Shown piece by piece: positions 51,773 to 60,780 of a DNA stretch of 64,000 bases. Origin of the DNA: PALSA-1006 sp963733265 (GTDB taxonomy: Bacteria > Pseudomonadota > Gammaproteobacteria > Burkholderiales > Gallionellaceae); assembly GCA_963733265.1 (NCBI GenBank), contig CAVTCF010000001.1, positions 124,001 to 188,000 on the forward strand, in the 5' to 3' direction. Positions within the stretch are counted from its first letter, which is position 1. Every line of letters starts with the position of its first letter. The notes beneath the pieces were generated by a model. The model saw only the letters and a list, made by a program, of their open reading frames with translations. It searched no databases and had not been told where the DNA came from. Made by a program: the position numbers and the translations under genes.

Positions 51773-53236
51773 TTAGTCCTTCGCCAGTAACCGAAAGTCA
51801 ACCCGCGACCGTTCAAACGCGTTGAGCGTCTTCATCTCCTCGATCACAGTATCGAGATTTTCATAGTCGAAGCCTGCACTCCACTGCTGTAGCCATGTCA
51901 TGTAACGGATAAATCCATCCGCATCACCTTGCCGGGTAAGTTTTCGCAGGCAATCCATGTACTCTTCTCTTGCGAGGGTAGGGACAATGATGCGGCACTC
52001 GCCTGCGGCAGAAAACTCAGCGTTCATTACCAGTCGAGCCAAGCGTCCATTGCCGTCGAGAAAGGGATGCACTTCGGCGACAAGGAACATCGCCAGCAAT
52101 GCGCGAGGCATTCCTGGTGATACATCGGCTAGCCTTTTTGCACCTTCCACCAGTGTACCGCGCACCCGCTCAGGGGCTACGAATGATGTGTTACCTGCAT
52201 AGTTCATGCGGTCCTTGAATTCGCCCGGATCGATTTCTGGGCGCGCATGCATCATCTCTTTGTGGCGCGCGCGCAGCTGTTCTATTACTTGCGGCGTGGT
52301 GGAGAGCGTCTGCGATCTCCAGCCGGGGTGCATGATTTGCTGGAATACACCGATAATGTCGTGGCTGTCCTTGGGTCTCTTTTCGGCAATCTTGCCGTGC
52401 ATAACGATGTCGCGGGCTTCGCCGATTTCGAACTCAGTCCCTTCAATAAAGTTACTGAAGTATGACTCCAAGAATGCTTGGTTGGCGGTCGCATTGCCAT
52501 TGCCGGTTTTATCCGGCTGCGGGGTGAAACTGCTGGTTCGTAGTTTGGTCACCAAGGTATCGAACAGTGCGATTCGAGCCGTATCGTACGGCAGACCTAT
52601 GGCAGAAGCACGAGCGGATGGATCGGCAAGAACATGATCTTGACGGGTACCGAGAATTGCACCAATCAACTTGTCGAGTTTCTCGTATTCGCGCATGAGG
52701 CCAAGCGACGGCGCGAGTTGCCGAGCCTCGTCGCGAAGAACATTCAAATGACTTTCTCCGCGTGATTCGCATATCATGGCAAGTCGCTCTTCGACTTTGT
52801 CGATGGATGCGCAACGATGCAGTGGATGACGGTCTATGGTCAGGTTTTCAAGCATCACACGGGGAAGGCTGGGGAAGTAGATGCTCTTGCCGCTGATAGG
52901 CTGATCGCCAGCTTGCGGCCCGACACCCTTGATTAGTGCTACCGTCAGACCTGGATATTGGTGGCTACGATTGTAAGTGGAGTTCAAGAAAATCACCCCA
53001 TCACGCCCCCCCATGCCATCGAAAGCGCTGCGGTAACCAACAACAGTATTCGGAAATTGCGCTGCCAGGAAACGCAGCTTTTCTCGTTGAAGGAGTGTTG
53101 CCCACTGGTTTTCTGCCAGTGGAGTAAAGATGCCTGGGGCAATACGGTGGAGTTCGCCTTTTTGCACACGACGCTGTACCGCGCGTCGTTCAGCGGACGA
53201 AAGCTCTTCATTCAGATAGAGGTCTTGTTGTCGCAT
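51773..53236 (-). CDS. AbiEi-like HTH / Fic domain fusion protein
   Basis: A 487-residue protein. Residues 1 to about 170 resemble the AbiEi-type antitoxin family: an N-terminal winged helix (RRAVQRRVQKGELHRIAPGIF) and the body with FPNTVVGYRSAF. Residues about 240-465 form a Fic AMP-transferase domain with the motif HPFLDGNGRLAR. An inhibitory helix motif SNFIEG (S-x3-E-G) lies N-terminal to the Fic core, as in class II Fic proteins, so activity is probably self-restrained. It is transcribed toward the Wadjet operon. Upstream repeats could be its own operator. The target is unknown. Confidence 0.85.
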   Translation of the reverse strand: MRQQDLYLNEELSSAERRAVQRRVQKGELHRIAPGIFTPLAENQWATLLQREKLRFLAAQFPNTVVGYRSAFDGMGGRDGVIFLNSTYNRSHQYPGLTVALIKGVGPQAGDQPISGKSIYFPSLPRVMLENLTIDRHPLHRCASIDKVEERLAMICESRGESHLNVLRDEARQLAPSLGLMREYEKLDKLIGAILGTRQDHVLADPSARASAIGLPYDTARIALFDTLVTKLRTSSFTPQPDKTGNGNATANQAFLESYFSNFIEGTEFEIGEARDIVMHGKIAEKRPKDSHDIIGVFQQIMHPGWRSQTLSTTPQVIEQLRARHKEMMHARPEIDPGEFKDRMNYAGNTSFVAPERVRGTLVEGAKRLADVSPGMPRALLAMFLVAEVHPFLDGNGRLARLVMNAEFSAAGECRIIVPTLAREEYMDCLRKLTRQGDADGFIRYMTWLQQWSAGFDYENLDTVIEEMKTLNAFERSRVDFRLLAKD

Positions 53237-53313
53237 TTAGTGTTTCTTCTATGTCTCAAACATAGCTGTATGTCGCAAATAGTATCAGAGATTGGCCACG
53301 GTGTCGCATTTTG
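53229..53313. promoter_or_regulatory. Candidate operator repeats of the fic gene
   Basis: The motif TGTCGCA (or TGTCTCA) occurs four times on the plus strand at 53229, 53252, 53271 and 53302, each followed by an A/T-rich tetramer. The first copy includes the fic start codon. CTATGT-CTCAA-ACATAG (53249-53265) is a perfect 6-bp inverted repeat around the second copy. AbiEi-type proteins bind repeats in front of their genes, so autoregulation is plausible. Confidence 0.5.
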
Positions 53314-53409
53314 TTTATTTGACCACTCCAGCTTAGCTTTTTCCGCCTTGTTTTGAGAGGCGACGATGACTATAAAATGGCTGTCGAGTGTGAATTCGAT
53401 AGCTACTTA

Positions 53410-53637
53410 TTACTTATATGGGGATTTTAAGTAAGGACGATGTTGGAATTGAATAAAATGATCTTCTATGAAATCGCGCAACTTCATATTGAGTTGGTGA
53501 TTGGACAATTCAAAATCATCATCTAAATCATTGTCAAACATAAACAGCTCACTTTTCACCATGTTGCCTGCGGGCTGGTAATCATCGCGTCGAAGAAAAT
53601 CATGCCCTTCTTTTGATGTCAACCATGCATAGATCAA
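53410..53637 (-). CDS. Unassigned short frame in a decayed region
   Basis: A 75-codon frame with acidic, protein-like composition (KSELFMFDNDLDDDFELSN). I do not recognise it. It overlaps the end of the desaturase fragment in another frame and may be a relic rather than a gene. No good ribosome binding site is seen. Confidence 0.25.
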   Translation of the reverse strand: MIYAWLTSKEGHDFLRRDDYQPAGNMVKSELFMFDNDLDDDFELSNHQLNMKLRDFIEDHFIQFQHRPYLKSPYK

Positions 53638-54031
53638 AAGGCACCGCGATCAATCCAACATGCACAACTATCGACACCAGCGAATCCAGATGCTTGGATG
53701 GACTGCGTAACAAAGGCAATATGCAAATACTAAAAGCAAAGATCGTGATATAGCCAAACAGCATAACCAATGGGTGTCTCTCTAGGTGATAACGAGCGCG
53801 TTCCACCCTAGAGGCCTCATGCCACATTTTGGTCGTAATCAACGGAAAGACCACAGCGCTTATCCGGTTGATCTCGCCTACGTGACCATGATGATAATTG
53901 TGACTTTCCTTCCAAGAAGTTACAGGGGTTAGCCCAAAGGTGGCATATAAATGAAACACTAACCAAGCAAGTCGAGAGTCAGGTAGTGTCTCAGTTTGAA
54001 ATTTCAGGTGTTGACGGTTAACATCCGGCAA
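53600..54031 (-). pseudogene. Fatty acid desaturase fragment
   Basis: The middle part reads LVFHLYATFGLTPVTSWKESHNYHHGHVGEI, containing a desaturase histidine box (HNYHH), then MWHEASRVERARYHL and hydrophobic segments. The first histidine box and the N-terminal membrane part are missing; the first ~23 codons do not look related. The C-terminal membrane part and last histidine box are also absent. It is therefore an internal fragment of a membrane desaturase, without function. Confidence 0.7.
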
Positions 54032-54049
54032 TGGGATACTTCTACCACC

Positions 54050-54217
54050 ATGCCTAAACGCTCAAGCAGACTAGATATGAGCCAACTCGCCAAGCGCATC
54101 GTTGATAAAGCGACTGGCGCAGAGCCTATTACACCACCGCCAGCACAAAAGAATCAATCCGCAGATATTACTACGGCATGGTGGGAATCGCGGGTTGTTT
54201 ATTGGAAAACAAATTAA
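54050..54217 (+). pseudogene. Remnant of a small histone H1-like or GGxKGG-type protein
   Basis: The frame starts MPKRSSRLDMSQLAKRIVDKATGAEP, which resembles a family of short basic proteins that continue KNPAAVxLGRxGGxKGGxAR. Here, after KNQSA, the expected glycine-rich part appears only in another frame (LLRHGGNRG), so a frameshift is likely. It overlaps the end of the convergent TraF_2-type gene by 4 bases. Identification rests on memory of the family and is tentative. Confidence 0.5.
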
Positions 54218-55689
54218 TAGTTTAACCCCAGCTTTAACGAGGCACCGACTTGCGAAGCGTTGTTCCATCCGTTGGCTATAATGTTCGGGCTGGCTGAAAC
54301 GGCGAAATCAAGATGCGGCTTGAAGTAAGGAATCCGCGGGGAGAGGCCAAAGCCTAACGAGATCAGTTGTTGTCCAGAGGTTACCAAATCAGTGCGGTAA
54401 CCCGCGCGAATTTGTGCCCAGCCCCATGCACTTAACTCCCCTCCGATACCAACGAACTGAGATTGATTTTCGAGGCCAGCCGGATTGTTTTTAGTTATAT
54501 CCATATCAAACGCAATGGTGGACCATGCGTTTTCGTGAGATACGCCAAAGCGGGCTTGAGGATTCATGGTCAGTGTGGCGCCATCGGGTATCGGTGTGGC
54601 ACCAACGCCAAGTTGGGGCGCATTCTTGAAATCAAAGGTCTGCGGCACCACGTTTTTTACCACTACGCCGGTGCGCCAACCATTGTTATAGCTTTTTGCA
54701 ACACCCACGTCGAGGTTTAATGTGTTGTACTTGGCTAAATAATCATTACCGGTAATACCCGATGTGCTGGTTCCATTGTTTGCAGCTAACAACGCATCAA
54801 ATAGCTGAAGGTTCATGACCTTTGGAGTGAAGCCAATAGACCATGATGACTGGTCTTTTGCGATAAAACTGTGGGAAATAGACAAACCGCTTTCTTCAAT
54901 TGCAACTCCGCGAATATGAATTTTAGAGGTAATGCCAGTGTTAGTAGCAAACTGGATTGCACCTTGAGCATTCACTAATTGTGAGTTGACATTGCTTGCA
55001 GCATTCAAACAAGTAGTGATATCAGCCTGAGAGCCGTGACCGGTAGCCACATTTTGGCATGCTGTGACGCCGCTCGTGGTTGTTGCAGATAAAGCGTTTG
55101 CAGCAGATCTTACTGAAGTGGATAAGTTGGAGAGAGTTGTGGCATCAGTGTATTCAACTGTGCCTCCCATTGCGCCCCATGCATCCGCATAAAACGCAAA
55201 CCCCCAATTTGTTGCTGGAATACCGATAACTGCCGCTGCGCCGAACTCTCCCTGCAGCGGCTTATTGTTTAAAGCGCTTAGGTTGCTGTTGACTTTGTCG
55301 ATGTTGTTGGCGACTGTTGTCATGTTGCCTGGTAACTGTGCGAGTACCGTTGGATTGGTGCTGTTAGCGGTAGCGTTTGCCGCTGTAATTGAGGCTGACA
55401 ATGCATTGATATTGTCACTCAAGGTCGACAAATTGTTACGCAGATTGCCAGGGTCATACAAGCGTGCACCGACGACCGGAAATTCAATTGAGTACTTTTT
55501 CGACGGATCAGTCGCTGTCAGCATTGCTGGGTTAAAGAATGGGGCGAGAGAGGGGTCTCCTACAGCGACGCCTGTGGTACCCATACCCATTGAGCGGGGA
55601 TCGAACGAATCAAAAGGCATTGCCAGCGCGACAGAGCTGCTTATCAATAAGAGCGCGAGGGCAGATAATTGTAAATATTTTTTATCCAT
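54214..55689 (-). CDS. TraF_2-type outer-membrane protein (copy 1)
   Basis: A 491-residue exported protein of the family named after conjugal transfer protein TraF, but related to outer-membrane beta-barrels. A signal peptide (ending ALA) precedes FDSFDPRSMGMGTTGVAVGDPSLAPFFNPAML, the family hallmark. A helical, Ser/Asn/Ala-rich insert (about 75-250) interrupts the barrel, and the C-terminus ends SLKLGLNY with a terminal aromatic residue. There is no conjugation gene nearby, so the name should not be read as a function. It shares its layout with the neighbouring copy, 218 bp upstream. Confidence 0.85.
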   Translation of the reverse strand: MDKKYLQLSALALLLISSSVALAMPFDSFDPRSMGMGTTGVAVGDPSLAPFFNPAMLTATDPSKKYSIEFPVVGARLYDPGNLRNNLSTLSDNINALSASITAANATANSTNPTVLAQLPGNMTTVANNIDKVNSNLSALNNKPLQGEFGAAAVIGIPATNWGFAFYADAWGAMGGTVEYTDATTLSNLSTSVRSAANALSATTTSGVTACQNVATGHGSQADITTCLNAASNVNSQLVNAQGAIQFATNTGITSKIHIRGVAIEESGLSISHSFIAKDQSSWSIGFTPKVMNLQLFDALLAANNGTSTSGITGNDYLAKYNTLNLDVGVAKSYNNGWRTGVVVKNVVPQTFDFKNAPQLGVGATPIPDGATLTMNPQARFGVSHENAWSTIAFDMDITKNNPAGLENQSQFVGIGGELSAWGWAQIRAGYRTDLVTSGQQLISLGFGLSPRIPYFKPHLDFAVSASPNIIANGWNNASQVGASLKLGLNY

Positions 55690-55907
55690 TTAAATTTCCT
55701 TTTTCGTTCTGCGAAATTTTTTAAGAGACATGAAGGCGCACTTTCTGGTGGTGGCAATGTGGCTCTTATGTATTAGTGACTGAATTCTGTCAGAAAAATC
55801 AGAAAGGTGCTTGGAAAAATGCGGCGAGGATATTTGACCCGGTCGGACACGATTAAATATCGTTTCCAAAGTATTACACCAAAGTGTTGAAAACGAGTGC
55901 TGAAAAA

Positions 55908-57626
55908 TTAGAAATTTAATCCGAACTGTAAATAGGCACCCACCTGGGTTGCCGCATTGTATCCATTGTTGAATATGTTGGGGCTTGCTGTAATAGCAAG
56001 ATCCAAATGAGGTTTGTAATAAGGAAGACGTGGTGAAATACCCAAGCCAATCGAAACTTGGCTGAGAGCCGAATTGACCAAGTCAGCACGATAACCAGCC
56101 CGAATTTGAGCCCAGCCTGAAGTGCTGAATTCCCCGCCCACCGCAACATACTGGCTTGGATTTTCAAGGCCTGCCGGATCATTTTTGGTCAAATCCGCGT
56201 CAAGCGCCAGATTGAACCAATTAATTTGCTCATATGAAATTCCGGCACGAACTTGAGGACTAAGGTTAAGTTTTGAACCATCGGCAACGGGTGTGGCACC
56301 TGGTGTCAGTGCATTTTTAAAATCAAACGTCTGTGGTATGACATTCTTTACGACAAGGCCGGTGCGCCAACCGTTGAGATAGGTTTTGGCAATTCCGGCA
56401 TCAAAATTTAATGTGCTGTAGTAAGCGAGATAGTCATTGCTAGTTGCATTGCTTAAGGTGCTGGATGAACCAATTGTGGCGTCATACAAACGCATTTGCA
56501 TAACCTTGGGCGTAATACCCCACGACCAGGCGACATCGTTAGAAACCAGACCATGAGAAATAGAGGCCCCATATTCAGTTACTGCGACCCCACGAATATG
56601 CACTACAGATTGAAAAGTTGTTTTGTTAGTGTTATTAACGCTATTGGCAGCAGCAGTAATGTTTGCCGAGTTTGTTGTAACAGTTGAAGACGCTGTGTTG
56701 ACGCTCGGTTGTGCATTGCCTAGTGCTGTGTTTGCATTAGTTAGAGCTGTTGAGCAGGCTTGGGCACCCGGTATGGTAGAGACAAGTGCTGTTGTGCAAA
56801 GACCAACTGCGGTGTTAAGTGAGGTATTTGCTGTGCTAAGCGCTGAGGCAGCATTTCCAGTGGCGGCACCTATTCCAACCAAATTAGTGCTGGTAGTTGT
56901 CAGCGCGCTAGTGAGAGTTGTAACAGTTCCAGCGTCTTTGTATTCCAGCCTGCCGCCTACTGCTGCCCAAGCGTTGGCATAAACAGCAAAACCCCAATTT
57001 TTGCCGGGTATGGCGATAACGCTAGCCGCACCAAGTTCGCCTTGCATTGGCTGATTGTTTAAGCTGATAAGGGTTTTATTTATTTGATTGATATTAGTAG
57101 ACACAGTATTTGCGTTATTTCCCACCGTTGTCACATTGGATGAAACTGTTGACATATTTGTTGTCACGGCGGATAGATTTGTCGATGCAGCGGCTAAACT
57201 GGCTGCTGCGGTCGAAGGCGTGGCTGAGGCAAGGCTGGTTATGCTAGTAGATAATGCTGCAATGCTGCTGGTGAGAGTAGGAGCGTTACTAGAAAGTGTA
57301 TTGGCATTAGTACTCAATGTGCTGACGTTGTTTGGCAGGGCTGAAACAGCATTATTCATAGTCGACCAATTGGAATGGAGGTTGCCAAGGTCGACCAGGC
57401 TGACTCCGAGTGTGGCGAACTCAACCGAGAATTTTTTCGAATGATCAGATTCAGACAGCATTGCCGGGTTAAAGAAAGGAGCCGTTGCAGGATCATCAAC
57501 CGCCACACCCGTGCCACCCATCGCCATGGAACGCGGGTCGAATGAACTAAAAGGGACGGCCAGTGCCATGGCACTGGTCAAAGTTAATACAGTGAATGCG
57601 GACAGTTGCGCATACTTTTTATGCAT
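55908..57626 (-). CDS. TraF_2-type outer-membrane protein (copy 2, expanded insert)
   Basis: A 572-residue paralogue of the next gene: signal peptide ending ALA, FSSFDPRSMAMGGTGVAVDDPATAPFFNPAML, and C-terminus FGLNF. Its helical insert is longer and made of degenerate 7- to 11-residue repeats rich in Ser, Thr, Asn and Ala (such as VSTLSTNANTLSSNAPTL), predicted coiled coil. ATG at 57626 is supported by GGGAGAG; the longer frame to 57692 has no signal peptide at its start. A promoter lies at 57664-57692. The pair probably arose by tandem duplication. Function unknown. Confidence 0.85.
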   Translation of the reverse strand: MHKKYAQLSAFTVLTLTSAMALAVPFSSFDPRSMAMGGTGVAVDDPATAPFFNPAMLSESDHSKKFSVEFATLGVSLVDLGNLHSNWSTMNNAVSALPNNVSTLSTNANTLSSNAPTLTSSIAALSTSITSLASATPSTAAASLAAASTNLSAVTTNMSTVSSNVTTVGNNANTVSTNINQINKTLISLNNQPMQGELGAASVIAIPGKNWGFAVYANAWAAVGGRLEYKDAGTVTTLTSALTTTSTNLVGIGAATGNAASALSTANTSLNTAVGLCTTALVSTIPGAQACSTALTNANTALGNAQPSVNTASSTVTTNSANITAAANSVNNTNKTTFQSVVHIRGVAVTEYGASISHGLVSNDVAWSWGITPKVMQMRLYDATIGSSSTLSNATSNDYLAYYSTLNFDAGIAKTYLNGWRTGLVVKNVIPQTFDFKNALTPGATPVADGSKLNLSPQVRAGISYEQINWFNLALDADLTKNDPAGLENPSQYVAVGGEFSTSGWAQIRAGYRADLVNSALSQVSIGLGISPRLPYYKPHLDLAITASPNIFNNGYNAATQVGAYLQFGLNF

Positions 57627-57663
57627 GGTTTCTCTCCCGTATCGCTTTTGCTTAAGCCCGATC

Positions 57664-57692
57664 GCTATACAATAGTGCAGAGTATACGGCAA
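57664..57692 (-). promoter_or_regulatory. Sigma-70-like promoter of the TraF_2-type gene
   Basis: On the minus strand TTGCCG (57692-57687) and TATAGC (57669-57664) are separated by 17 bp, about 40 bp before the start codon. Each hexamer matches the consensus in four of six positions. Confidence 0.5.
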
Positions 57693-57748
57693 GTTGAGCC
57701 GAGGGAGTTATTCGTGCAAAAATTCACCGGGATGAAGGTTAACTATGA

Positions 57749-59143
57749 TTAGGTTTCCTCCAACCCCAGTTCCTGAATCTTTCGCGTCAATGTATTGCGT
57801 CCCATGCCGAGCAGTGTAGCCGCTTCAATGCGGCGTCCGCCGGTATGTTGCAGCGCTTGGGTGATAAGCGTTTTTTCGAATTGCTTGGTGAGGGTGTCGA
57901 GAATATTCGGCTCGTTGCGCTGCAATGCGAGCGTGACTTGTTGGGCAAGAGAACTGCGCCAATCCTGATTGAGTGTGCTGCTGGTTTGCGTATCCCGCCA
58001 TTCGGAGGGCAGGTCGGCAATCTCCACCATACGAGTGGGCGTCATAACTGTCAGCCAGTGGCACAGGTTTTCCAATTGGCGTACGTTGCCAGGAATATCT
58101 TGTGCAGAGAGAAAATTAAGAGCAGCTTCGCTTAAAGTTTTTTGCTCAACACCCAATTCTTTGGAGCTCTTTTGCAAGAAATATTTGGCCAGCAGTGGAA
58201 TATCTTCGCGTCGCTCGCGTAGCGGGGGCAGGCGTAAACGAATAACATTAAGCCGGTGAAATAAATCTTCACGGAACAACCCCAGCTTTACGCGTTCGTC
58301 GAGATTTTGATGGGTGGCGGCAATAATACGGACATTGGCTTTAATCGGCTGATGTCCACCAACACGATAAAAATTGCCATCCGACAAAACACGCAGTAAT
58401 CTGGTTTGCAACTCGGCAGGCATGTCGCCAATTTCATCAAGGAACAGCGTGCCGCCCTCGGCTTGTTCAAATCTTCCGTGGCGAGTAGTCGTCGCACCCG
58501 TGAAGGCACCGCGCTCGTGACCAAACAACTCGGATTCAAGCAAGTCTTTGGGAATGGCGGCAGTGTTGATCGCAACAAAGGGTTTATCCGCGCGCGGACT
58601 GTGACGATGCAGCGCCTGTGCGACCAGCTCTTTACCCGTGCCGGATTCGCCGTTAATCAGCACGGTGGCATTGGACTGTGCGAGTCGTCCGATAGCGCGA
58701 AACACCTCCTGCATGGAAGGCGCATGGCCGAGGATATCCGGAGCACTTTGAGAATCTTCGGCTTGCAGATTTTTGCGCTGACTTTGTTCCAGCGCACGGC
58801 GGATCAGTTCGACCGCGTGATTGATATCAAATGGCTTGGGCAAATATTCAAATGCGCCGCCCTGAAAAGCGGAAACAGCACTTTCCAGATCGGAGTAGGC
58901 TGTCATGATAATGACCGGCAAATTGGGAAAGTCGTCGCGCAACTTTTGCAATAAATCAAGGCCTGAACTGCCGGGCATGCGGATGTCGCTGATGACCATT
59001 TGCGGCAGGCTGCTTGGCAATTCAGCCAAGGCTTCGTCGGCAGAAGCAAAGCTTTTATATTCGATGTTCTCGCGCCCCAAAGCTTTTTCCAGCACCCAGC
59101 GAATGGAGCGGTCGTCGTCAATAATCCAGACAGGTTTAGACAT
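57749..59143 (-). CDS. ntrC: Nitrogen regulation response regulator NtrC
   Basis: Sigma-54 activator of nitrogen-limitation genes, 464 residues. Receiver domain with phospho-acceptor Asp in VISDIRMPGSSG, AAA+ domain with GESGTGKE and GAFTGA, Fis-type helix-turn-helix at the end (EAATLLGMGRNTLTRKIQELGL). ATG at 59143 is chosen because AGGAAA precedes it and NtrC begins KPVWIIDDDRSIRWVLEKAL. It starts 2 bp after the ntrB stop. The glnA promoter region upstream of this cluster carries a sigma-54-like site. Confidence 0.95.
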   Translation of the reverse strand: MSKPVWIIDDDRSIRWVLEKALGRENIEYKSFASADEALAELPSSLPQMVISDIRMPGSSGLDLLQKLRDDFPNLPVIIMTAYSDLESAVSAFQGGAFEYLPKPFDINHAVELIRRALEQSQRKNLQAEDSQSAPDILGHAPSMQEVFRAIGRLAQSNATVLINGESGTGKELVAQALHRHSPRADKPFVAINTAAIPKDLLESELFGHERGAFTGATTTRHGRFEQAEGGTLFLDEIGDMPAELQTRLLRVLSDGNFYRVGGHQPIKANVRIIAATHQNLDERVKLGLFREDLFHRLNVIRLRLPPLRERREDIPLLAKYFLQKSSKELGVEQKTLSEAALNFLSAQDIPGNVRQLENLCHWLTVMTPTRMVEIADLPSEWRDTQTSSTLNQDWRSSLAQQVTLALQRNEPNILDTLTKQFEKTLITQALQHTGGRRIEAATLLGMGRNTLTRKIQELGLEET

Positions 59144-59145
59144 TA

Positions 59146-60201
59146 TTATTTTCCTAGGTTGGGTAGCGGTAGCATCACGGTAAAACAAGTACGCCCCGGA
59201 TCACTTTCAAATTCAATACTACCTTGGTGCTGACTGACGAAATCCTGTGCCAAGGTTAGTCCCAAGCCATGTCCGTCGGCACGACCGGAAACAAGCGGAT
59301 AAAAAATCTTGTCACGCAAATGGCCGGGAATGCCGGGGCCGTTGTCGATAATTTGAACCATCAAGGCAAGTCGATGAAGTTTTTTCATCAGGGTAACCTG
59401 GCGGGTGATGCGAGTCTTTAGTACGATCTGCCCCTTGCCGTGCATGGCTTGCGCTGCGTTGCGCACAATGTTGAGAACGACCTGAATGAGCTGTTCTTTG
59501 TCGCCAAGCAGTTCCGGCAGGCTCAAGTCGTAATCGCGCTGAATCGTCAAACCTTCCGGTAGTTCAGCCAGCACGACACTACGAACGCGTTCTAAAACCT
59601 CATGAATGTTGAGCGCACTAAAATGGGGCGCATGCTGGGGAGTCAGCAGTTTTTCCATTAAGGAGCGCAGCCGATCCGCTTCCTGAATGACGACTTGCGT
59701 GTATTCCCGCAAAGACGGCTTCTCTAATTCCTGTTCCAATAATTGTGCGGCACCCCTGATACCACCCAGCGGATTTTTGATTTCATGCGCAAGATTCCGC
59801 AGCAATAAACGGTTGGCTTGGGTCTGATCCAGCATTTGTTCTTCGCGCGCCAGGCGCAACGGACGTTCGATGGTATGAAACTCAAGTAACAATGCCAAGT
59901 TGCCGAGATACAGTGGCGTGGCGTCACAACGGAGATGAAGCTTGCTTCCGGTTGTATGGGTACCCAGTGTAAGCTCATGTTCGATATGTCCGGCATTACT
60001 GGATAATGCTGACTGGATAATGCTGAATAACTGTTCTGTCTGCGTGAATGCGTGCTGCAAGGGATGCCCAACCTGGTTGGAGTTACTAAGCCCGAATAAA
60101 TGTTCGGCAGAGGGATTTAAATAGGCGACACGCGACTCCTGATCCAAAAGGATGACCGCAGTAGACAGGTGCTCAAGAGTTGGGAATGAAGAGTTTGGCA
60201 T
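59146..60201 (-). CDS. ntrB: Nitrogen regulation sensor kinase NtrB
   Basis: Cytoplasmic histidine kinase/phosphatase that controls NtrC in response to PII. The 351 residues hold an N-terminal PAS domain (STAVILLDQESRVAYLNPSAEHLFGLS), the H box NLAHEIKNPLGGIRGAAQLLE and the ATPase boxes (NIVRNAAQAM, DNGPGIP, GHGLGLTLAQ). No membrane segments, which distinguishes it from PilS. It precedes ntrC by 2 bp and follows a DUF4124 gene by 39 bp. Confidence 0.95.
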   Translation of the reverse strand: MPNSSFPTLEHLSTAVILLDQESRVAYLNPSAEHLFGLSNSNQVGHPLQHAFTQTEQLFSIIQSALSSNAGHIEHELTLGTHTTGSKLHLRCDATPLYLGNLALLLEFHTIERPLRLAREEQMLDQTQANRLLLRNLAHEIKNPLGGIRGAAQLLEQELEKPSLREYTQVVIQEADRLRSLMEKLLTPQHAPHFSALNIHEVLERVRSVVLAELPEGLTIQRDYDLSLPELLGDKEQLIQVVLNIVRNAAQAMHGKGQIVLKTRITRQVTLMKKLHRLALMVQIIDNGPGIPGHLRDKIFYPLVSGRADGHGLGLTLAQDFVSQHQGSIEFESDPGRTCFTVMLPLPNLGK

Positions 60202-60240
60202 GGCGTTATCTAAGCAGAAAACATGCCAGTTGGACTGCGA

Positions 60241-60714
60241 TTAATTGCTGATCTTGGACAGTTCAATTTTTAGTGCAGAAATATTTTTTTCATGCATCTG
60301 CACTTGGCCCTGCAGCGCATTCATTTTCTCGTCTTGTTTTGCAACATTTCGAAAAACTTTTCCATCTTGATCAGTATATGTTTCAGGATTTTCAGCGCCG
60401 GTTTGCAGTTTGTTATGCGCATCAGCCAAGGCCTTTTCCTCGGTAGCCAGCTCGTCTTGCAGAATCTGTTTGCGCGTATTGTCGCGGCCTTTTTGGGTGG
60501 CGCTATCAACTTGGGGGAAACCGGCCGAGTTATCTTTGGCAGCCACACGCGGGGGGACAGTAGGCAGCGGTGCCAAATGAAGTTTTTTTCCGCCTTTAAG
60601 CGGTGTGCTTGAATAGGTTACATGCCCGTCAGCATCCACGCGCTTGTAAATTTCAGCCTGCGCCCAACTGCTGTAACACAAGCTCCATAAAACCAAAAAA
60701 TAACTTAACTTCAT
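60241..60714 (-). CDS. DUF4124 domain protein between glnA and ntrB
   Basis: An exported protein of 157 residues. Signal peptide (cleavage after AQA at about 20), DUF4124 module (EIYKRVDADGHVTYSSTPLKGGKKLHL), then a helical, charged C-terminal half with coiled-coil character. ATG at 60714 is chosen for the signal peptide; the longer frame to 60822 crosses the glnA terminator. It is often found between glnA and ntrBC in related bacteria, with unknown function. Confidence 0.8.
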   Translation of the reverse strand: MKLSYFLVLWSLCYSSWAQAEIYKRVDADGHVTYSSTPLKGGKKLHLAPLPTVPPRVAAKDNSAGFPQVDSATQKGRDNTRKQILQDELATEEKALADAHNKLQTGAENPETYTDQDGKVFRNVAKQDEKMNALQGQVQMHEKNISALKIELSKISN

Positions 60715-60780
60715 AATCGTGCCTTGATGACAGATATTTGAGTATAAGGTAATGATCATGGAGTGACAAACGGGCAGACA

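Noticed and set aside
51499..51816. Minus-strand frame at the end of the fic gene, first suspected to be a transposase remnant
   Set aside because: No DDE, HTH or other transposase motif and no terminal inverted repeats could be seen.
54214..57626. Conjugation locus suggested by the TraF name
   Set aside because: The family is an outer-membrane barrel type named by distant resemblance; no relaxase, coupling protein or other tra gene is present.
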